Shown here: in pieces, positions 61,201 to 64,000 of the stretch
Layout of the letters: each line of letters opens with the position of its first letter
Numbering within the stretch: position 1 is the first letter of the stretch
Assembly (NCBI GenBank): GCA_030544215.1
Contig: JARZZO010000004.1
Location: 41,095,980 to 41,159,979, forward strand
DNA: 64,000 bases
Source: Zantedeschia hybrid cultivar
Lineage: Eukaryota > Streptophyta > Magnoliopsida > Alismatales > Araceae
Direction: 5' to 3'
Notes under the pieces: model-generated
What the model was told of the DNA's origin: nothing
Database searches by the model: none
The model's input: the letters and a program-made list of their open reading frames with translations, nothing else
Program-made: the position numbers and the translations under genes

Positions 61201-61500
61201 TGAGATGGAATAAGGAAGGTATCCATTTGGCCAAGTCTGCTTGTTCTATCATTTCTATTGGGGGTTGCAGATTTGAGTTCTTTTTAGCACTTTGGAGGGT
61301 GAAGAACTCCTAGGTGAAATTCCTACTATGGAGAACTCTCAATAGTTTCCCAACTTGTGACAGGCTGGCGCGGTTCCTTTAGGAGCTTCCTACTAGGTGC
61401 TGCCTTTGTGGTGAGGAGTTGTTGATAGATCATCTCATCACCTTGTGCTCCTTTGCCAGGGAGGTGTGGCAGAGGTGTTCTTTTTCATGCAGACTATTCT
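58259..61500 (+). pseudogene. Second LINE, ORF2 (endonuclease and reverse transcriptase), catalytic residue lost
   Basis: The endonuclease starts MIISWNVKGVCGKEKRR at 58259, with a GDFNAIKSVDL stretch near 58680 and TFTWSNLKCD and SRLDRLL near 58810-58860. The RT includes NTFITYIPKKEGVYSFSDYR, then PISLLNGVYKIIAKSLANKL (59740-59860), LKLDFEKAYDKVN near 60000, and the palm motif as FYAQDTILF near 60340. Gln stands where the first catalytic Asp is expected. The C-terminal zinc part, CCLCGEELLIDHLITLC, lies near 61400. Several TAG stops replace Trp or Gln codons. The copy is dead. Confidence 0.85.
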
Positions 61501-62767
61501 GCTTTTGATTCTATGGAGAGCCTTCTCTCTTGTGAGCGAGACCTTGGGCTTTGAAGTAGGATTGGGTTCTCTGGTGGCTGATTCTCCATGCAACTATCTA
61601 GGCTCTCTTGACGGAGTGGAATAGTAGGATTTTTAGGCGGGAAGCATCTATCCCGCAGAGGATCTTCTCTTATCTTTGTGATAAGGTTAAATGGTGGGCG
61701 AAGGTCTCTTGTAGCTTGGATTCTTGTAACTCCTTGTTTTGTTTGCTGGAGGAGGTTTGATGGTGGGTTGCACCTTCTTGGTGTTTTGTTTACAAGAGAA
61801 TTTTGTTGTTTCCCTTCACTCTTGTACATTTACACTTTGTTTCATCTTTATATACAAATGGTACCATTCAAATTCCCAAAAAACAAAAAAAAAACTTAGA
61901 AGAGGGCAAATAGGTTGGGAAGAGATCTAGTCAAAAGGGGTTAAGATGGACTTGCATGGTATAATAGTACCATGGCAAGAAGCATATAAGAGAAGGAAAA
62001 GAATAATAATTGTACCAACAAGAAACATGCAGAAAAGAAGAGGAGCATGGGAGAGAGATTGGGAAAAGGAATTGAAGACTATAGGAGGAGACATGGCTGA
62101 GAGGGGGTGGAGGGAGGGAGGGATTAGTATCCATGGGAGCAAAGCATTTCTTCTGCCTTTTGATGTATGTTCAAAGCATTAGCAGTGCCTCTAAAAAGCA
62201 TTACAAAGAAAACAATAAAGCAAAAAATGGAATGGAAATTTAAAATACCAAAGCAATAAATGCCTGTTAAACTTATCCTAATATCATCCACCTAGGTAGA
62301 TATCTAGAGTTGCCGCCCCTACTTAATTATGTTATAGTCATTACTTCACGAGGGAAGTCAGAATTGGCAACCTCTATTAGTAGCAAATTAGCACAAGTTC
62401 AATGATTGACTATGAAATATTTCAATCAAACTGATTACATCATGGAACGGGGTCGAATTACTTGGTATCAAATACTAAATATGAGATGAATCAATTTTTC
62501 CATTGTAAAGAATGAAATGGCATTTATTCAATTAATTTACAATTAATGGTATTGAATGACAACCAAGCTATTCAAATTAATCTACCAAAAATACATCCAA
62601 GAGTAAACATTCTGGCCCTGAAATAATTCTAATGAGTATAAAACAGCAGCATTATCTTTCACTACAGCTTGGTAAATGCCTTCTTGTAAGCAAAAGGTAA
62701 AGTGTGGAATTAGGTGAAGGTGGAATGTGCGAGGCTATGAGGTCAGTCTTGTGTCATATGTTGTGCC

Positions 62768-62948
62768 CATAGTTGTCAAGGTGGTAAGGTGACCAAGGCG
62801 TGCTTGGGGTTCTGGACCGCCTAAGTGCTTAGGCGCCCGCCTAGGCGTCAACTTCATAATATAATATTTTAATTATACTCACATACATATATATATATAT
62901 ATACATATATATGTATGTATGTATGTATATATATATACATTTAGATTT

Positions 62949-62993
<45 letters not shown>

Positions 62994-63363
62994 CATATAC
63001 ACATTACATACATACATTTATACATATATATATATATATATGTATAAATGTATGTATGTAATGTGTATATGTTTAATTATATATATACACACATGTATAT
63101 GTATACACATATTACATACATGATACATATATTTAGATGTATACATACACATATATATGTATGTATGTATGAGTATGTATTTATATAATTATATGTGTAT
63201 ATATGTACATATATGTATATATACAAAGAGAGAGGGGCAGGGACCTTGGGTTTCAGCAATGTGGGAGCCTTAGCGGGCGCCTTTTCACCTGTTGGAAAGG
63301 CAGCCCAGCGCCTTGGTGCTGGAAAAGCACCCGGGCGCCTAGGCGGGCGCCTTGACAACAGTG
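62768..63363. mobile_element. hAT-type MITE, second family member, 596 bp
   Basis: It starts CATAGTTGTCAAGGTGG and ends GCGCCTTGACAACAGTG, matching the termini of the element at 37457-38110. Perfect 8-bp flanks, GTTGTGCC at 62760-62767 and 63364-63371, prove an independent insertion. Subterminal CCTAGGCG motifs are again present. The middle (62870-63230) has expanded into TA, ACAT and GTAT microsatellites. Confidence 0.88.
62980..63085. repeat. Perfect AT-rich palindrome
   Basis: Centred near 63032, about 50 bases on each side mirror each other: TAATTAAACATATACACATT on the left is matched by AATGTGTATATGTTTAATTA on the right, with ACATACATAC / GTATGTATGT between. It is inside the hAT MITE and may form a cruciform. 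Confidence 0.85.
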
Positions 63364-64000
63364 GTTGTGCCACATGGTGCGGCACCAAGTCCTATTTACA
63401 TTCCCCGTGTGGCTGTATCTCTATATTCTTCAACTGGGGAGGCCACCTCCTGAAAACTTCAAACAGTCAAATAAACATCGTATCTACCCAACTATCAAAT
63501 GGATGCAGATTTTAATGTCTATTTAAAATTTAACTGAGAGCATGTGGCTTTTATCCTTGGGTTAATTTAGGATGCATTATGCAAAAAGATACCCGAACAT
63601 CTGTTGCTGTCCATTTTCAATGCTTAACAGAGAGATAAAGGTGCAGTTTTTTAGGATTTTAGAATAAGAATAAGGATAGTACCTGTATCCAGATGTTTTG
63701 GATGAGGACAAGGACACCTATTTTCCAAGCCTATTTTCCAAGGCTCATTATCCAATTATCCATCAATTTACTCATCTTATCAGTGATCACATATCACCTT
63801 ATTGCATGTCCCTTTATATACACTGTTTTCCTAACCTCTGTTTCTCTCCGTTGTTCATAAAATTCATTTTTTATGTGACATGTTTGATAAGTAGAAATTG
63901 TATGGAGTAGCTAATTTGAAAGAACTAGCAACATAAAAAGAAGTTTACATTCACATGTACTATTATCTAGGAATTTAACCTTGATATGTAATCATTAAAA

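Larger units (their letters stand above)
56201..61891 (+). mobile_element. L1-type LINE with target-site duplication and A-rich tail
   Basis: The element is bounded by AAACTTCAGAAGAGG at 56186-56200 and AAACTTAGAAGAGG at 61892-61905, a target duplication differing by one missing base. It ends in an A-rich tail (AAAAAACAAAAAAAAAA, about 61878-61894). Its length, about 5.7 kb, is that of a complete plant L1 copy. It carries ORF1 and ORF2, both degenerate. It lies in sense with SEC23. Confidence 0.8.
56005..64000 (+). other. SEC23 intron 11 (start; runs past the right edge)
   Basis: Donor GTAATA at 56005. No exon encoding the C-terminal segment of SEC23 is found in the remaining 8 kb. The intron contains a full-length LINE (56201-61891) and a hAT-type MITE (62768-63363). 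The stretches 61906-62759 and 63372-64000 show nothing I recognise. Confidence 0.8.

Noticed and set aside
56005..64000. Last SEC23 exon
   Set aside because: I searched for the C-terminal coding segment after the donor at 56005 and found none before the window ends.

Overview
The window is nuclear DNA of a flowering plant. The evidence is one spliced host gene with plant-type introns, surrounded and invaded by plant lineages of LTR retrotransposons (Athila-like, Tat-like, Ty1/copia), L1-type LINEs and several families of small DNA transposons. The very GC-rich first exon of the host gene (poly-Ala and poly-Pro codons), followed by AT-rich later exons, hints at a monocot or a basal angiosperm; this is a weak inference and I cannot name the species. 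There are no bacterial or organellar features.

Left part, 1-25145: a nest of retrotransposons. At 1-4754 (minus strand) lie the 5' LTR, tRNA-Asp primer-binding site, leader and decayed gag of an Athila-like element that runs off the left edge. From about 4755 to 18781 (minus strand) lies a Tat-lineage Ty3/gypsy element: 5' LTR, gag, protease with a G-patch domain, reverse transcriptase, RNase H, a second (archaeal-type) RNase H and integrase, all broken by stops and frameshifts. On its opposite strand, between the end of pol and the missing 3' LTR, is a seven-exon plant mobile domain (PMD) gene (4867-7753) whose introns are intact and all in phase 0. The Tat element sits in a Ty1/copia gag (18784-18989). 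A second copia fragment (RT-RNase H plus 3' LTR, plus strand) follows, and its LTR abuts an inverted LTR of the same family, giving an inverted repeat of roughly 2.8 kb (22282-25145).

Middle, 25146-28755: two and a third copies of a tandem repeat of about 1.55 kb, rich in TAA microsatellites and each carrying a copy of a small inverted-repeat transposon. It ends just upstream of the host gene.

Right part, 29010 to beyond 64000: SEC23, the inner-coat GTPase-activating subunit of COPII vesicles. Eleven exons (741 codons) are in the window; the last exon or exons lie outside. Most of the gene is intron, swollen by insertions: a 2.67-kb solo LTR with a perfect 5-bp target duplication, two hAT-type MITEs of one family with perfect 8-bp duplications, a palindromic Mutator-like MITE, a Tourist-like MITE with TTA duplications, and two L1-type LINEs in the same orientation as the gene. 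All exon junctions I could read keep consensus splice sites and the reading frame, so the host gene looks functional despite the load.
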